DNA from: Alphaproteobacteria bacterium
GTDB lineage: Bacteria > Pseudomonadota > Alphaproteobacteria > JAVJRE01
Direction of reading: 5' to 3'
DNA length: 64,000 nt
NCBI GenBank assembly: GCA_040218575.1
Contig: JAVJRE010000003.1
Span: 124,001-188,000, forward strand
Part shown: piece by piece, positions 1 to 7,979 of the stretch
Numbering within the stretch: the first letter of the stretch is position 1
Layout: every line of letters begins with the position of its first letter
Program-made: the position numbers and the translations under genes
The notes under the pieces: generated by a model
What the model was told of the DNA's origin: nothing
Seen by the model: only the letters and a program-made list of their open reading frames with translations
The model's database searches: none

Positions 1-1701
1 CTGCAGAACCCGGTCTAGCGCCCGGCTGGCGATGATCAGTGAGTCATAGTCCGGTGCATTGACGATGCGGTCAATCAGGTCGTCCACCACCGGGCTATGA
101 ACCCCGGCCAGATTGCCGCTGCCGGGGACGGCGGCGGCTTCCGACCCCCAGGAATCCCGCTGTTCGTTGCCGGGTGTGAAGGTGATAACGGTGCGGTCGA
201 TGACAATGTCGAAGTCATTGGAGTCGAGCCGGGACTGGTATTGGGAGGAATCGACGGTGCGGACACTGGCCTCGACGCCCAGGGTCTCCAGCGCCTGGAC
301 ATAGGCGAGCGTGATCGGCTCGAAGGACGCGCTGACCAGCAGGAACTCGATTTTCAGGGGCTCGCCCGAGTCCTGATTGACTCGCTTGCCGTCGCGGATC
401 GGCCAGCCGGCCGCGTCCAGCAAGGCGGACGCCTCACGCAGATTGGCCCGATTGTTGCCGCTGCCGTCGGTGGCCGGCGGCTGATAGGCGGTAGTGAAGA
501 CCTCTGGCGGCAACTGATCGCGCCATGGTTCCAGCAGGGCCAGTTCGTCCGGCCCAGGCAGGCCCTTTGCCTCCATGTCGGTGTTGGTGAAATAGCTGCG
601 CGAGCGGCGGTAGGACTCGAAGAAGAAGGTCTTGTTCATCCACTCGAAGTCCATGGCCAGGGTCAGGGCCTGGCGCACCCGGCGGTCGGCCAGGGCCGGC
701 CGGCGGGTGTTGAGGGCGAAGCCCTGCATGCCCTGGGGAATATCGTTGGCGATTTCCTCCTTGATCAGACGGCCGTCACGCAGGGCCGGCGTGTCATAGG
801 CGGTAGCCCATTCACGCGCCACATTCTCCTGAAAGAAATCAATGGCGCCGGCCTTCAACGCCTCGCGCTCCACGGCGCGGTCGCGATAATAGTCATAGCG
901 GATGGTGGCCAAGTTGTTCTGCCCCACATTCACCGGCACGTTCCGGCCCCAGTAGTCGGCTACCCGCTCATAGGTGATGGAGCGGCCGGGATCGACCGCC
1001 TTGATCCGGTAGGGGCCACTACCCAGCGGCACGTCCAGCGTGGTCTCACCAAATTCGCGGGCCAGCCAGTAGTGTTTTGGCAGGATGGTCAGCTGGCCGA
1101 TGATGGACGGCATCTCGCGGTTGATGGCGGTGCCGAAGTCGAAGCGCACCCGGTGATCGTCCAGTTTCTCAACCCCGGTCACCGCGCTCCAATACTCCCG
1201 CAACTGCGGATGGCCCTGAGTGGTCAAAGTCTCAAAACTCCACACCACATCGTCGGCGGTCAGCGGCACGCCGTCATGCCAGCGCGCCTCTGGCCGGAGG
1301 TTGTAAATGGCCCAACTGCGGTCTTCGGGATATTCGATCGACTGGGCCAGCAGGCCATAGGAGGAGAAGGCTTCATCCGAACTGCCGACCAGCAGAGTGT
1401 CGTAAATCAGGCCGAGCCCGGCGGCCGGATCACCCTTGAGGATAAAACCGTTGAGGGAATCGAACCCGCCATTGGCGCTGAGCACCACATCGCCGCCCTT
1501 CGGCGCGTCGGGATTGACATAGTCGAAGTGGGCGAAGTCGGGGCCGTATTTGAGGGTGCCGTGGATGGCGAAGCCATGGCTGACGGTGACGCCGGCGGTC
1601 ACACCGGTGTCCTGGGCCGCGGTCGGCGGTAGGGGCCAGAACAGCACCAGGCTGAATACGGCGGCAAGAATGCCTACGCCAGATGTCAGGCGAAGCGCCA
1701 T
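1..1701 (-). CDS. Extracellular peptide-binding protein, YejA-like (truncated by window edge)
   Basis: This is the N-terminal 567 codons of a periplasmic substrate-binding protein of the peptide/nickel family (SBP_bac_5). It is most like YejA, which delivers peptides, including microcin C, to the YejBEF ABC importer. The ATG at 1701 opens a signal peptide: arginine near the start, a hydrophobic stretch, then an A-A-Q cleavage region near residue 30. Family features visible include FAIHGTLKYGPDF, NPDAPKGG, the WHDGVPLTADDVVWSFE segment and PLGSGPYRIK. The reading frame is open to base 1, so the C-terminus and the expected permease genes lie left of the window. Members are about 600 residues, so little is missing. 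The substrate is inferred from the family. It lies 100 bp downstream of hisN on the same strand. Confidence 0.88.
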   Translation of the reverse strand, partial: MALRLTSGVGILAAVFSLVLFWPLPPTAAQDTGVTAGVTVSHGFAIHGTLKYGPDFAHFDYVNPDAPKGGDVVLSANGGFDSLNGFILKGDPAAGLGLIYDTLLVGSSDEAFSSYGLLAQSIEYPEDRSWAIYNLRPEARWHDGVPLTADDVVWSFETLTTQGHPQLREYWSAVTGVEKLDDHRVRFDFGTAINREMPSIIGQLTILPKHYWLAREFGETTLDVPLGSGPYRIKAVDPGRSITYERVADYWGRNVPVNVGQNNLATIRYDYYRDRAVEREALKAGAIDFFQENVAREWATAYDTPALRDGRLIKEEIANDIPQGMQGFALNTRRPALADRRVRQALTLAMDFEWMNKTFFFESYRRSRSYFTNTDMEAKGLPGPDELALLEPWRDQLPPEVFTTAYQPPATDGSGNNRANLREASALLDAAGWPIRDGKRVNQDSGEPLKIEFLLVSASFEPITLAYVQALETLGVEASVRTVDSSQYQSRLDSNDFDIVIDRTVITFTPGNEQRDSWGSEAAAVPGSGNLAGVHSPVVDDLIDRIVNAPDYDSLIIASRALDRVLQ

Positions 1702-1801
1702 GGCACGTCCTCCGGGTTGCGGCCTACGGCGTGATTGTGCGCGGGCCGGGGCGGCGCAATCAAGGCTGAGGCCCCGGGACTCACGGCGAGTTGCGTCAGC
1801 C

Positions 1802-2656
1802 TCAGGCGGGATTCCCGACGACCCGCCCGGCGGAAAGCCGGGCAAGGGCGGCGCCATGCAGGGCGGCGGCGGCGGCCACCACATCGCCGCTTGAGGCCAG
1901 GGTCAGCGGGTCGCCGGACCAGTCGGTGATGCAGCCGCCGGCGCCGGTGACGACCGGCACCAATGCAGCGAAATCATAGGGTTTGAGCCGGGCGTCAACG
2001 CATAAGAGCACATGGCCGCTGGCCAGCAGGCCGTAGTTGTAGCAATCGCCGCCATAGACCACCGCCGACACGGCACCGGCCAGTCGGGCGAAGCCAGCGG
2101 CCTGAGCCTCACCGCTAAACATGGCGGGATCACCGGCATGAATGATCGTGCGGGAGAGGTCTTCGTCGCCGGCCGCCACATGCACGGGAATACCGTTGAG
2201 CGTGGTCGGACGGCCCAGGGCGCCGAGCCAGCGCTCCCCCATGGCCGGGTGATCGATGACGCCCAGCAGGGGCGTATGGCCCCGCCAGCAGGCAATCAGA
2301 GTACCGAACAGCGGCTTGCCGCTGATGAACTGTTTGGTGCCATCAATGGGATCGAGCACCCAGGTCAGATCGCTTGACCCTTCGCTGGCGCCGAACTCTT
2401 CACCGATAATGGAATCGTCCGGCCGCTCCTCCGCCAGGATCCGGCGCAAGGCTTGCTCGCACGTCCGGTCGGCAATGGTGACCGGCGATTCGTCGGCCTT
2501 GGAGTCGATGGCCAGGGGCTGGCGGAAGTGGCGCCGGCAGATCTCACCTGTGGCATCCGCCATGCGGCCGGCCAGTTGCAGGAGGTCGTCCGGCACATGT
2601 CCGGCCTGTATGGGGCCGCCCGATTGGGGTGGGGCCGGATCAGGGGGGCTGGTCAT
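1802..2656 (-). CDS. hisN: Histidinol-phosphatase, inositol monophosphatase type
   Basis: This 284-residue enzyme belongs to the Mg-dependent inositol monophosphatase superfamily. In alphaproteobacteria this branch removes phosphate from histidinol phosphate in histidine synthesis. Metal-binding motifs are visible: GEE at residues 85-87, DPIDGTK at 102-108, and a later KPYD segment corresponding to the third metal site. Length fits the family, apart from a proline-rich N-terminal tail of about 20 residues that may mean the true start is a little further in. It precedes the YejA-like gene on the same strand, with no link in function. Other superfamily roles (inositol phosphatase, CysQ) cannot be excluded, but the GKPLFGTLIA context is typical of HisN. 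Confidence 0.82.
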   Translation of the reverse strand: MTSPPDPAPPQSGGPIQAGHVPDDLLQLAGRMADATGEICRRHFRQPLAIDSKADESPVTIADRTCEQALRRILAEERPDDSIIGEEFGASEGSSDLTWVLDPIDGTKQFISGKPLFGTLIACWRGHTPLLGVIDHPAMGERWLGALGRPTTLNGIPVHVAAGDEDLSRTIIHAGDPAMFSGEAQAAGFARLAGAVSAVVYGGDCYNYGLLASGHVLLCVDARLKPYDFAALVPVVTGAGGCITDWSGDPLTLASSGDVVAAAAALHGAALARLSAGRVVGNPA

Positions 2657-2716
2657 GACAGTTTCCCGCCTGCGGCGATCCTGGGGCGCCTGGGGCGGGG
2701 CGGCGCGGGACGAGGC

Positions 2717-3277
2717 TCAGGGCAGGGCCACCGGGGCGTTGCTGAGGCTGCGCAGATAGAGGATGAGGTCGGCCCGGTCTTCGGCCTTGCGGATGCCGGC
2801 GAAATTCATCTTGGTGCCGGGCACATAGGTGCGCGGACTGGCCAGGAACGCGTCCAGATTTTCAAAGGTCCAAGGCTGGTCGTCCGCCTGCATGGCATCG
2901 GAATAGCTGTAGCCGTCAGCCATTGCCGGCATGTTGCCAACGATATTCCACAGATTGGGTCCGACACGGTGGCTGCCGCCCTGGTCAAAGGTGTGACAGG
3001 CGGCGCACTTGCGGGCCTGGGTCTGGCCAGCGTCGAGGGATGCGGAGGCCAGCAGAACACCGATAGGCTCCGCGACAGTGGCAGGTTCGGCGGTGGCGCC
3101 GGCGGTTGCGCCATGGCCGCCAGTGGCGGCCACGGAAATGGCGCCGTCGCCGTGGCCATCGCCGGCCGATGCGCCGGGGTCACCATAGAGCATGTCGCCG
3201 GCATGGCCGATGACCACGAAGGCCAGCAGCCCGACCAGGACAGCACCGGCGATCTTGTTCAGTTCGAAAGACGACAT
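2717..3277 (-). CDS. Membrane-anchored c-type cytochrome, CycM/c552-like
   Basis: This 186-residue class I cytochrome c is held to the membrane by one N-terminal helix (about residues 8-25). A low-complexity Gly/Ala/His linker follows (about 33-70), then a soluble haem domain. The haem site CAACH is at residues 91-95, and Met157 in PGTKMNF is the probable sixth ligand. The protein should carry electrons between respiratory complexes on the periplasmic face, as the CycM type does between the bc1 complex and oxidases. I chose the ATG at 3277 because MSSFELNKI leads straight into the anchor; upstream in-frame starts add only low-quality sequence. It is divergent from kdsB, an arrangement common in alphaproteobacteria. 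Confidence 0.88.
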   Translation of the reverse strand: MSSFELNKIAGAVLVGLLAFVVIGHAGDMLYGDPGASAGDGHGDGAISVAATGGHGATAGATAEPATVAEPIGVLLASASLDAGQTQARKCAACHTFDQGGSHRVGPNLWNIVGNMPAMADGYSYSDAMQADDQPWTFENLDAFLASPRTYVPGTKMNFAGIRKAEDRADLILYLRSLSNAPVALP

Positions 3278-3353
3278 AGCTGGCAGACCGCTGTGTAGAG
3301 GGAAGGGCGCAGGAAAGGGGAATGGCTGGCACGGGCCGGACGACACCGGCATA

Positions 3354-3394
3354 GTATCGCGGACAGGGGTATCGCGGACAGAGTGTTCGCGACA
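3354..3394. repeat. Short direct repeats with 15-bp period between cytochrome c and kdsB
   Basis: Two exact copies of GTATCGCGGACAG lie at 3354-3366 and 3369-3381, and a weaker third copy, GTTCGCGACA, is at 3385-3394. They sit in the divergent intergenic region, 77 bp upstream of the cytochrome start and about 155 bp upstream of kdsB. They could be operator sites or chance slippage; function is not known. Confidence 0.5.
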
Positions 3395-3547
3395 AGCGGA
3401 CCGTAGGTAGCACCGGCCCGGCGCCAGCGTCAAAACACGGGTTTTGCGGCGAAAGGTCGCATGGCGCCACTGTCCGCCATCAGGCTTGCGGCCGCAGGGC
3501 GGCGGCCCGCACCACCAGTGTCGTTATTACGCACCGAGGCCCGCATC

Positions 3548-4369
3548 ATGAGCCGTCCCATCATCGTCATTCCGGCCCGTATGCAGTCCAGCCGCCTGCC
3601 CGGCAAGCCGCTGGCCCTGATCGCCGGTCTGCCCATGATCGTTCACGTCTGGCAGCGGGCCATGGCGGCCGATCTGGGCCCGGTGGTGGTGGCCTGCGCC
3701 GAGGAAGAGATCGCCCAGGCGGTGCGGGCGGCCGGGGGCACGGCGGTGCTGACCGCGGCGGACCTGCCATCAGGCTCCGACCGGGTGCACGCGGCGCTGG
3801 CCACGTACGATCCCGACCGGCGGCACGACGTGGTGGTCAATCTGCAGGGCGATCTGCCGACGCTGGAGGCGCATTGCCTGCGCGCGCTGGTGGCGGTTCT
3901 GAATGATCCGGCGGTGGATATAGCCACCCTGGCGGCGCGCATCCATGACGCGGCCGAACGGGACAATCCCAATGTGGTCAAGGTCGCGGCGGCGCTGGAC
4001 CGGCCGGATGCGCCGCCAGGGACGGCGCGTGACACCGCACGGGCGCTCTATTTCAGCCGGCTGCCGATTCCCCATGACCGCGGCGGCGCACCGCCGGATG
4101 GTGCACGGAGTGAGATGGGCGGCGCGGCGTCGGGCTCGAGCGGGCCCTGGCACTACCACCACATCGGCGTCTATGGCTGGCGCCGCGCCGCGCTGGATCG
4201 CTTCGTAGCCCTGCCGCCGGGAGTGTTGGAGCTGCGCGAGGGTCTGGAACAGCTTCGCGCCCTGGAGGCCGGTATGCGGATCGACGTGCGTCGCGTTGAC
4301 GCTGTTCCGCTCGGCGTTGATACTCCGGCCGACCTCAGCCGGGCGCGCGACCTTCTGACCCCGCGATGA
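3548..4369 (+). CDS. kdsB: 3-deoxy-manno-octulosonate cytidylyltransferase (CMP-KDO synthetase)
   Basis: This cytoplasmic enzyme activates KDO with CTP to give CMP-KDO, the donor for the inner core of lipopolysaccharide. The 273-residue product begins with the diagnostic nucleotide-binding segment IPARMQSSRLPGKPL. It then shows SGSDRVHAAL and the VNLQGDLPTLE motif, where family members usually have QGDEP. The end has the family pattern LREGLEQLRALEAGMRI. The ATG at 3548 is chosen because it lies immediately before the conserved N-terminal strand; an upstream extension of 29 residues has no family support. An insertion around residues 180-195 (GGAPPDGARSEMGG) is unusual and may be a surface loop. 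It is followed 48 bp later by pheA, probably as one transcript. Confidence 0.92.
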   Translation: MSRPIIVIPARMQSSRLPGKPLALIAGLPMIVHVWQRAMAADLGPVVVACAEEEIAQAVRAAGGTAVLTAADLPSGSDRVHAALATYDPDRRHDVVVNLQGDLPTLEAHCLRALVAVLNDPAVDIATLAARIHDAAERDNPNVVKVAAALDRPDAPPGTARDTARALYFSRLPIPHDRGGAPPDGARSEMGGAASGSSGPWHYHHIGVYGWRRAALDRFVALPPGVLELREGLEQLRALEAGMRIDVRRVDAVPLGVDTPADLSRARDLLTPR

Positions 4370-4417
4370 CCACCGGCTTTGGTCTCGCCCCTACAGCTGA
4401 CACCGGCGGACCGCAGC

Positions 4418-5287
4418 ATGACCAAACCGTCGCCTGAACACCTGATCGCCTTCCAGGGCGAACCCGGGGCCAATTCCGATCTTGCCTGCCGGGCCGCCTT
4501 TCCCGATCTGGCGACGCTGCCGTGCGCCTCGTTCGAGGACACGTTTGCCGCCGTGCGCGAGGGCCGCGCCGGTCGCGCCATGATACCGATCGACAATTCG
4601 GTGGCAGGCCGGGTGGCGGATATCCACCATCTGTTGCCGGCTTCAGGCCTGCACATTACGGCCGAGCACTTTCACCGCATCAGCCATTGCCTGGTGGCGC
4701 CGCCGGGCCGCTCGCTCCGCGACGTGCAGCGGGTCTACAGCCATGTACACGCGCTGGGCCAGTGCCGCCGGTTCATCGCCGAACACGGGCTGCAGCCGGT
4801 GGTGCACAGCGATACCGCCGGCGCGGCGCGGATGGTGGCGGCAAGCGGCGAGGCCGGGGCAGCGGCCATCGCCACGGAACTGGCGGCGGAGATCTACGGG
4901 CTGGAGGTGCTGGCGCGGGATATCGAGGACGCGGCCCACAACACCACGCGGTTCGTCATCATGCAGGCGGCGGCGGACTGGCCGGCGGCCGGCAGCGGCG
5001 ACATGGTGACGACCCTGGTGTTTCAGGTGCGCAGCGTTCCGGCGGCGCTGTACAAGGCGCTGGGTGGGTTCGCCACCAACGGCGTCAATATTACAAAGCT
5101 TGAGAGCTATATCATCGACGGCGCCTTCACGGTGGCGCAGTTCTATGCGGACCTGGAGGGTCATCCCGACGATCAGGCCATGCAGCACGCCTTTGAGGAG
5201 CTGGATTTCTTCACGGCCAGCCGGTCGATCCTGGGGGTTTATCCGGCCAGCCCGTTCCGCCGGCACGGTCATGACGGTCCGGCCTGA
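4418..5287 (+). CDS. pheA: Prephenate dehydratase
   Basis: This enzyme converts prephenate to phenylpyruvate in phenylalanine synthesis. The 289-residue protein is the monofunctional type with no chorismate mutase domain. It has a catalytic dehydratase domain (about residues 8-185) and a C-terminal ACT regulatory domain (about 198-275). The opening AFQGEPGANSD motif and the TRF catalytic triplet at residues 177-179 (HNTTRFVIM) are clear. The ACT segment ALGGFATNGVNITKLESYI replaces the common ESRP phenylalanine-sensing motif with ESYI, so allosteric behaviour may differ. The start is the ATG at 4418, directly before the first conserved strand. It is probably cotranscribed with kdsB. Confidence 0.93.
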   Translation: MTKPSPEHLIAFQGEPGANSDLACRAAFPDLATLPCASFEDTFAAVREGRAGRAMIPIDNSVAGRVADIHHLLPASGLHITAEHFHRISHCLVAPPGRSLRDVQRVYSHVHALGQCRRFIAEHGLQPVVHSDTAGAARMVAASGEAGAAAIATELAAEIYGLEVLARDIEDAAHNTTRFVIMQAAADWPAAGSGDMVTTLVFQVRSVPAALYKALGGFATNGVNITKLESYIIDGAFTVAQFYADLEGHPDDQAMQHAFEELDFFTASRSILGVYPASPFRRHGHDGPA

Positions 5288-5347
5288 GCCGGCGCCGGCC
5301 GGGACTTAGACGCCCGGACTCGCGGGCCCGGACTCAACGGCCGGGCG

Positions 5348-6286
5348 TCAACCGTCCTGCAGCCAGTCGGTAATCAGGCGGCGGGCGATGCTGTCGGCCC
5401 GCGGCAGGCGGAAACTGCCATCGGCCGCATCGCGCAAGTCATCGCGATGGAGCCAGAGGGCCGCTTCTATTTCGTCGTGGTCGAGAGTCAGCGCGGTATC
5501 CGTGGCCTCCGCATAGAAGCCCAGCATGATGGAGGCGGGAAACGGCCAGGGCTGGGACGAGCTGTAGCGAATGCCGTCAAGCGGCAGGGTCAGGCCCACT
5601 TCTTCATGCACCTCCCGCGCCACGGCCATTTCCAGGCTTTCGCCCGGCTCGACGAAACCGGCGAGGGCGGAATAGGTGCCGACCGGCCAGTGTGGCGAGC
5701 GGCCGACCAGCGCCTGGTCGCCATGGGTGACGAGGACGATGATCGCCGGATCGGTGCGGGGGAAATGGGTGGCGCCGCAGGAATCGTTGGCGCAGCGGCG
5801 CACATGACCGCCATCGGCCGGTCGCGTACGGGCGCCGCACACGCCGCAATAGCCGTGCCGGCCATGCCAGTGGACCAGACCCCGGGCATAGGCCAGCAAT
5901 GACCCCTCGAAGCGGGGCAGCAGCGGGCCGGCCTGGCGCAGATCGGTGAAGGCGCCGAGCGCCGCCAGCGGCGGCTCCGCCGCCCGTGACAGATCGGCGG
6001 CGAAATAGTGGCGGCGATCATAGACGCCGAGATAGATGGGCGTGTCGCCTTCAGCCTCTATGGCCGCCCATTCGTTGGCCGTGAGAAATCGCGGGGCGGG
6101 CGGTGCGCCGGTGGCGGCCTGTGGTTCGGCGGCGAACAGATTGTAGTCACGCCAGACCGGCACGATGCGGGCATCGGCGGAGGCCAGCGATTGGCTGAGC
6201 CAGGACTCGTCGCGTCGCTGGTGGCTGCGACGGTCGAGTCTGGGTTCGGCGTAGAAATGGGGTCGATAAGAATCGCCGCGCGTCAT
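5348..6286 (-). CDS. nudC: NAD(H) pyrophosphatase, Nudix hydrolase NudC
   Basis: This 312-residue Nudix enzyme hydrolyses NADH to NMNH and AMP, and in well-studied members removes NAD caps from RNA. An N-terminal variable domain is followed by a four-cysteine zinc ribbon (CGVCGARTRP, then CANDSCG) and the Nudix box GFVEPGESLEMAVAREVHEE. The SQPWPFP motif just after the box identifies the NADH pyrophosphatase subfamily. The ATG at 6286 (MTRGDSY) is preferred over an upstream start that adds 18 basic residues. It converges with pheA and is divergent from the MFS gene at 6399. Confidence 0.93.
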   Translation of the reverse strand: MTRGDSYRPHFYAEPRLDRRSHQRRDESWLSQSLASADARIVPVWRDYNLFAAEPQAATGAPPAPRFLTANEWAAIEAEGDTPIYLGVYDRRHYFAADLSRAAEPPLAALGAFTDLRQAGPLLPRFEGSLLAYARGLVHWHGRHGYCGVCGARTRPADGGHVRRCANDSCGATHFPRTDPAIIVLVTHGDQALVGRSPHWPVGTYSALAGFVEPGESLEMAVAREVHEEVGLTLPLDGIRYSSSQPWPFPASIMLGFYAEATDTALTLDHDEIEAALWLHRDDLRDAADGSFRLPRADSIARRLITDWLQDG

Positions 6287-6398
6287 GGCGGCGAGAGTGG
6301 CACACGCCCTGCGCCGCGGCAAAGGGCCGGGGCACGGCACGTATCGGCGCGCGGCGCGCCTGTGCTAAGGAACGGCTTCCCACAGCCAGCCGCCGGAT

Positions 6399-7679
6399 AT
6401 GAGCCAGATCAGCGCCACACCCGCGCCTTCGCCCCTGCGGCGGGGCATCGCCATCGCCGCCGTCCTGTCGCTGGCCAATATGCTGGGAACTTTCTTTCGC
6501 AGCTCCAACGCGGTTATTGCGCCCGAACTCATTCGCGAGCTCGCCTTTACGCCCGAGATGCTCGGCACCATGACCAGTGTGCTGTTCATCACGGTGGCCC
6601 TTGTGCAATTGCCTTATGGCATCATTCTTGATCGCTTCGGTCCCCGGCGGATCATCGTCTCGCAGCTCTTTCTGGCCATCGGCGGCGCCGTTCTGTTCTC
6701 CGTCGGCCATTCGCTGGCGGTCCTGACCGCCGGCCAGGCGCTGCTGGGGCTCGGCACCACGGGCATCTTCATGGGGGCGGTGGTCCTGGTGTCGCGCTGG
6801 TTTCCGGCCGACCGTCTGGCGCTTGGCATGGCGGTTATCATGGGCATGTCGAACTTCGGCAATCTGATGGCGGCGACGCCGCTGGCCTTTGCCGTGGATC
6901 TGTTCGGCTGGCGCAACGTGTATCTCTCCATCGCCGTCATCGTCGTGGCGATCATGGGTCTGGTGCTGGCGGTGGTGCGGGATGCGCCGCCCGATCACGC
7001 CTGGCACAGCCGCAGCCGCGAGTCGTGGCGGGCGGCGGTACGCGGTCTGGCCGAGGTGCTGACCAACCGGTCTTTCCTGCTGCTGTTGCCCATTCCCTAT
7101 ATTCTCTATTCGTCGGGCATGGCGGTGCGTGGCCTGTGGGGCGGCCCTTTCCTGCAGGATGTGTTCGGGCTGGACACCGTGGCGCGCGGCAATGTGCTGA
7201 TGATCTTCGCCATCGTCGGCATGTTCGGTCCCATGCTGTTCGGTCCCATGGACCGCTGGTTCAACAGTCGCCGGCTGGTGGCGCTGGGTGGCGGCATAGT
7301 CAGTGTTGCGGCGCTGGCCCTGCTGGCGACGGTGGGCGGCTACGCGGTGTGGAGCACCAGCCTGCTGTTCGGTCTGTTTGCGCTGGGCGGATCGTTCTTC
7401 ACGGTGGTCATGGCCCAGGCGCGCAACCTGCTGCCCGACCGCCTGACCGGCCGCGCCATGACGGCGCTGAACGCCGCGGGATTTCTGGGCTCGGCCATCA
7501 CCCAGGCGCTGACCGGAGCGCTGGTCGGGGCCTTTACGCCGGCCGGCGAGCCGACCCCGGAAATCGGCTATCTGGTGATGTTCGGCTATCTGGCGGTGGT
7601 CTTCGCCATCGGCCTGGCGATCTATGCGCGAGCGCCCGATACCCGGCCGCGCGACGACGGATCCCACGCCAACGATTGA
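6399..7679 (+). CDS. Major facilitator superfamily transporter
   Basis: This 426-residue inner-membrane protein has about 12 hydrophobic segments. The MFS motif A region appears between helices 2 and 3 as YGIILDRFGPRR, and a related GPMDRWFNSRRL segment lies between helices 8 and 9, marking the duplicated halves. The substrate is not identifiable; related sequences are often annotated as nitrate/nitrite or general organic-anion MFS permeases. It stands alone, divergent from nudC, with the SRP RNA downstream. The ATG at 6399 is followed by a short Ser/Pro-rich tail before the first helix. Confidence 0.85.
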   Translation: MSQISATPAPSPLRRGIAIAAVLSLANMLGTFFRSSNAVIAPELIRELAFTPEMLGTMTSVLFITVALVQLPYGIILDRFGPRRIIVSQLFLAIGGAVLFSVGHSLAVLTAGQALLGLGTTGIFMGAVVLVSRWFPADRLALGMAVIMGMSNFGNLMAATPLAFAVDLFGWRNVYLSIAVIVVAIMGLVLAVVRDAPPDHAWHSRSRESWRAAVRGLAEVLTNRSFLLLLPIPYILYSSGMAVRGLWGGPFLQDVFGLDTVARGNVLMIFAIVGMFGPMLFGPMDRWFNSRRLVALGGGIVSVAALALLATVGGYAVWSTSLLFGLFALGGSFFTVVMAQARNLLPDRLTGRAMTALNAAGFLGSAITQALTGALVGAFTPAGEPTPEIGYLVMFGYLAVVFAIGLAIYARAPDTRPRDDGSHAND

Positions 7680-7817
7680 GCGGCGGGCCGGCGGAAAGCG
7701 CCGGTCACACCGGGTCGCGAGGGCAATCCGGCGGCGGGTCCGGCCATATGGTCCGTCCACCAGGTGCCGGGCGGTGGTCCCTTGGCGACTCCCGGCCGGA
7801 AACTGATATATTGGCGG

Positions 7818-7915
7818 CGGGAGGTCGGCTGCGGACGGGCCGCTCGCCAACCCGGTCAGGTCCGGAAGGAAGCAGCCGTAACGAGTTTCGCCCGGGTCGC
7901 ATGTCCGGCCTCCTA
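7818..7915 (+). ncRNA. ffs: Signal recognition particle RNA (4.5S-type, small)
   Basis: The conserved SRP domain IV core is present as ggtcaggtccggaaggaag followed by cagccgtaacg (about 7855-7883), which forms the Ffh-binding loop. The flanks pair into one long hairpin: ggaggtcggc at 7820-7829 matches gtccggcctcc at 7903-7913. The size of about 97 nt fits the bacterial 4.5S class. It lies immediately upstream of dnaX, the usual alphaproteobacterial position. Exact ends are estimated from the pairing. The RNA joins Ffh to target membrane proteins to FtsY and the translocon, which complements YidC encoded later in the window. Confidence 0.93.
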
Positions 7916-7979
7916 CCTCGATTGCCGGCGATTATCCGGCCCCGCCGTTGCGCCGCGGCCGCCACCAGAAACGGCCTCT

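Noticed and set aside
97-1632. Long plus-strand frame of 511 codons
   Set aside because: It is the antisense of the YejA-like gene, whose protein has clear family motifs and a signal peptide; the plus-strand product has none.
6147-7850. Minus-strand frame of 567 codons
   Set aside because: It is antisense to the MFS gene and part of nudC; the product is His/Arg/Gln-rich with no known domain.
7764-7979. 72-residue upstream extension of dnaX
   Set aside because: It would translate through the SRP RNA; conserved DnaX sequence starts after the ATG at 7980.
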